Shown: one piece after another, positions 5,912-6,927 of the stretch
Numbering within the stretch: the stretch's first letter is position 1
Layout: each line of letters starts with the position of its first letter
Notes under the pieces: model-generated
Database searches by the model: none
The model's input: only the letters and a program-made list of their open reading frames with translations
Told to the model about the DNA's origin: nothing
Assembly: GCA_005883905.1 (NCBI GenBank)
Contig: VAYD01000017.1
Coordinates: 1 to 6,927 of the forward strand
Direction of reading: 5' to 3'
DNA from: Actinomycetota bacterium
GTDB taxonomy: Bacteria; Actinomycetota; Thermoleophilia; Solirubrobacterales; Solirubrobacteraceae
Length of the DNA: 6,927 nucleotides
Translations under genes and position numbers: made by a program

Positions 5912-6927
5912 TGGGGATCCGGCGCGATCCCAACGCCCCGCGCATCCCGCGCAAGGACCGCGTGGGCGCGAGCGCGTTCAAGGTCGGCGCGCTCGTGATC
6001 GCCGTGCTGTGCATCGCCACGTACTTCGGCTTCACCAAGCACGTGCCGTTGACGCATGGCTTTCGCGTGAAGGCCGTCTTCCCGTCGGCCAACTCGATCC
6101 GGACCAACTCGCCCGTCCGCATCGCGGGCGTGAACGTCGGCAAGGTCAAGAAGATCGAGCGCCAGGATGGCGCCAACGCGGCCATCGTGACGATGGAGAT
6201 CGACAAGAAGGGCCTGCCGATCCACAAGGACGCGACGGTCAAGATCCGGCCGCGCATCTTCCTCGAGGGCAACTTCTTCGTCGACATGGAGCCCGGCACG
6301 CCGGGGACGCCGACGCTCGGCGACGGGGACACGCTGCCGATCACGCAGGCGTCGGACCCGGTCCAGCTGGATCAGGTGCTGACCGCGCTGCAGCAGGACA
6401 CGCGATCGCAGCTGCAGCAGCTGCTCGACACCTATGGCAGGGCATTGACCGCCAAGCCGACGGCCGCGCAGGACGCTGCGCAGGACCCGAGCGTGCGCGG
6501 GCTGACAGCCGCCGCGGCGCTGAACCAGAGCTACAAGTACGGCGGCCCGGCGTTCAAGAACGTCTCGATCGTCAACCAGGCGCTGCTGGGCACCGAGCCG
6601 CACGACGTCTCGAAGCTGATCGCCGGGCTCAACAAGACGACGCAGGGGCTCAACCGCAACGAGGCGGCGCTCAAGGACCTGATCACGAACTTCAACACGA
6701 CGATGGCGGCGTTCGCCTCGCACAGCGCCGACCTGAGCGACTCGGTGCGCCTGCTCGCTCCGACGATCGAGAACGCCGACAAGGCGCTCACGTCGCTGAA
6801 CAACTCGTTCCCGAACACGCGCCTGTTCGCGCGCGCGATCCTGCCCGGCGTCAACCAGACGGCTGCCACGATCGACGCGGCCTTCCCGTGGATCGCGCAG
6901 GCGCGCCCGCTCGTGTCGCAGAAGGAG
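5911..6927 (+). CDS. MCE-family (MlaD-like) lipid transporter protein, fourth of four, 3' partial
   Basis: Fourth MCE subunit. The frame from the ATG at 5911 stays open to the window end, giving 339 residues with no stop. The start lies in a TAATG junction; the nearest purine patch (GGAG at 5895-5898) is 12 bases away, so coupling is likely. It has the longest cytoplasmic segment of the four, 22 basic, proline-containing residues, then a transmembrane helix at about 23-42. The MCE domain is at about 48-128 (SPVRIAGVNVGKVKKIE; pore-loop region RIFLEGNFFVDM). The linker ends at DPVQLDQVLTALQQD (149-163), followed by a Gln-rich helix and an Ala/Gln/Asp stretch (AAQDAAQDPS, 185-194) before further predicted helices (about 228-339). 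The only cysteine is C34 in the membrane helix. The C-terminal motif and tail seen in the upstream subunits lie beyond the window. At least 100 residues are probably missing, judged from its neighbours. Confidence 0.92.
   Translation, partial: MGIRRDPNAPRIPRKDRVGASAFKVGALVIAVLCIATYFGFTKHVPLTHGFRVKAVFPSANSIRTNSPVRIAGVNVGKVKKIERQDGANAAIVTMEIDKKGLPIHKDATVKIRPRIFLEGNFFVDMEPGTPGTPTLGDGDTLPITQASDPVQLDQVLTALQQDTRSQLQQLLDTYGRALTAKPTAAQDAAQDPSVRGLTAAAALNQSYKYGGPAFKNVSIVNQALLGTEPHDVSKLIAGLNKTTQGLNRNEAALKDLITNFNTTMAAFASHSADLSDSVRLLAPTIENADKALTSLNNSFPNTRLFARAILPGVNQTAATIDAAFPWIAQARPLVSQKE

Noticed and set aside
1..6927. Mobile elements, CRISPR arrays, tRNA or rRNA genes
   Set aside because: Almost the whole window is tightly packed transporter coding sequence. 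No regularly spaced repeats, transposase motifs or structural RNA signatures were seen.

Overview
The window is one co-directional, very GC-rich stretch on the plus strand. It carries the middle of an Mce/Mla-type (MCE-family) lipid ABC transport operon. G or C at most third codon positions, long spurious antisense reading frames, YrbE/MlaE plus MCE genes in tandem, and an Mkl/MceG-like ATPase all point to an actinobacterium. The ATPase gene sits inside the cluster and the MCE proteins are divergent, which makes me favour a deep-branching class such as Thermoleophilia (Solirubrobacterales) over Mycobacterium. That placement is inference and was not tested by a search.

Layout: (1) positions 1-567 hold the C-terminal part of a YrbE/MlaE permease, cut by the window edge. 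(2) Positions 570-1514 hold the ATPase, started two bases after the permease stop by a strong GGAGG ribosome binding site. (3) Positions 1515-1647 are the only real gap; it holds a possible bipartite hairpin and a 10-base direct repeat, but no promoter I can defend. (4) Four consecutive MCE-family substrate-binding genes follow: 1648-2991, 2988-4484, 4484-5911 and 5911-6927. The last is cut by the window end. Their junctions are ATGA, TGATG and TAATG overlaps, as expected for translational coupling.

How they work together: by homology to Mla and Mce systems, the permease (normally a pair of YrbE subunits) and the cytoplasmic ATPase form the inner-membrane ABC core. The MCE proteins are each anchored by one N-terminal transmembrane helix. 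They are expected to assemble a six-subunit ring and helical tube outside the membrane that conducts a hydrophobic substrate such as a fatty acid, sterol or phospholipid. The substrate cannot be read from this sequence. Only four MCE genes are visible and all four differ, so the tube is probably a heteromer and more MCE genes probably lie beyond position 6927, with a second yrbE before position 1.

This is a recognisable transporter family and I do not see a wholly new system. The features worth a second look are lineage-specific: an acidic N-terminal tail on the ATPase, paired cysteines in the MCE C-terminal regions, a shared Y-D-x-x-G-H-Y motif, subunit-specific differences in the predicted pore loop and domain linker, and the regulatory-looking gap before the first MCE gene.
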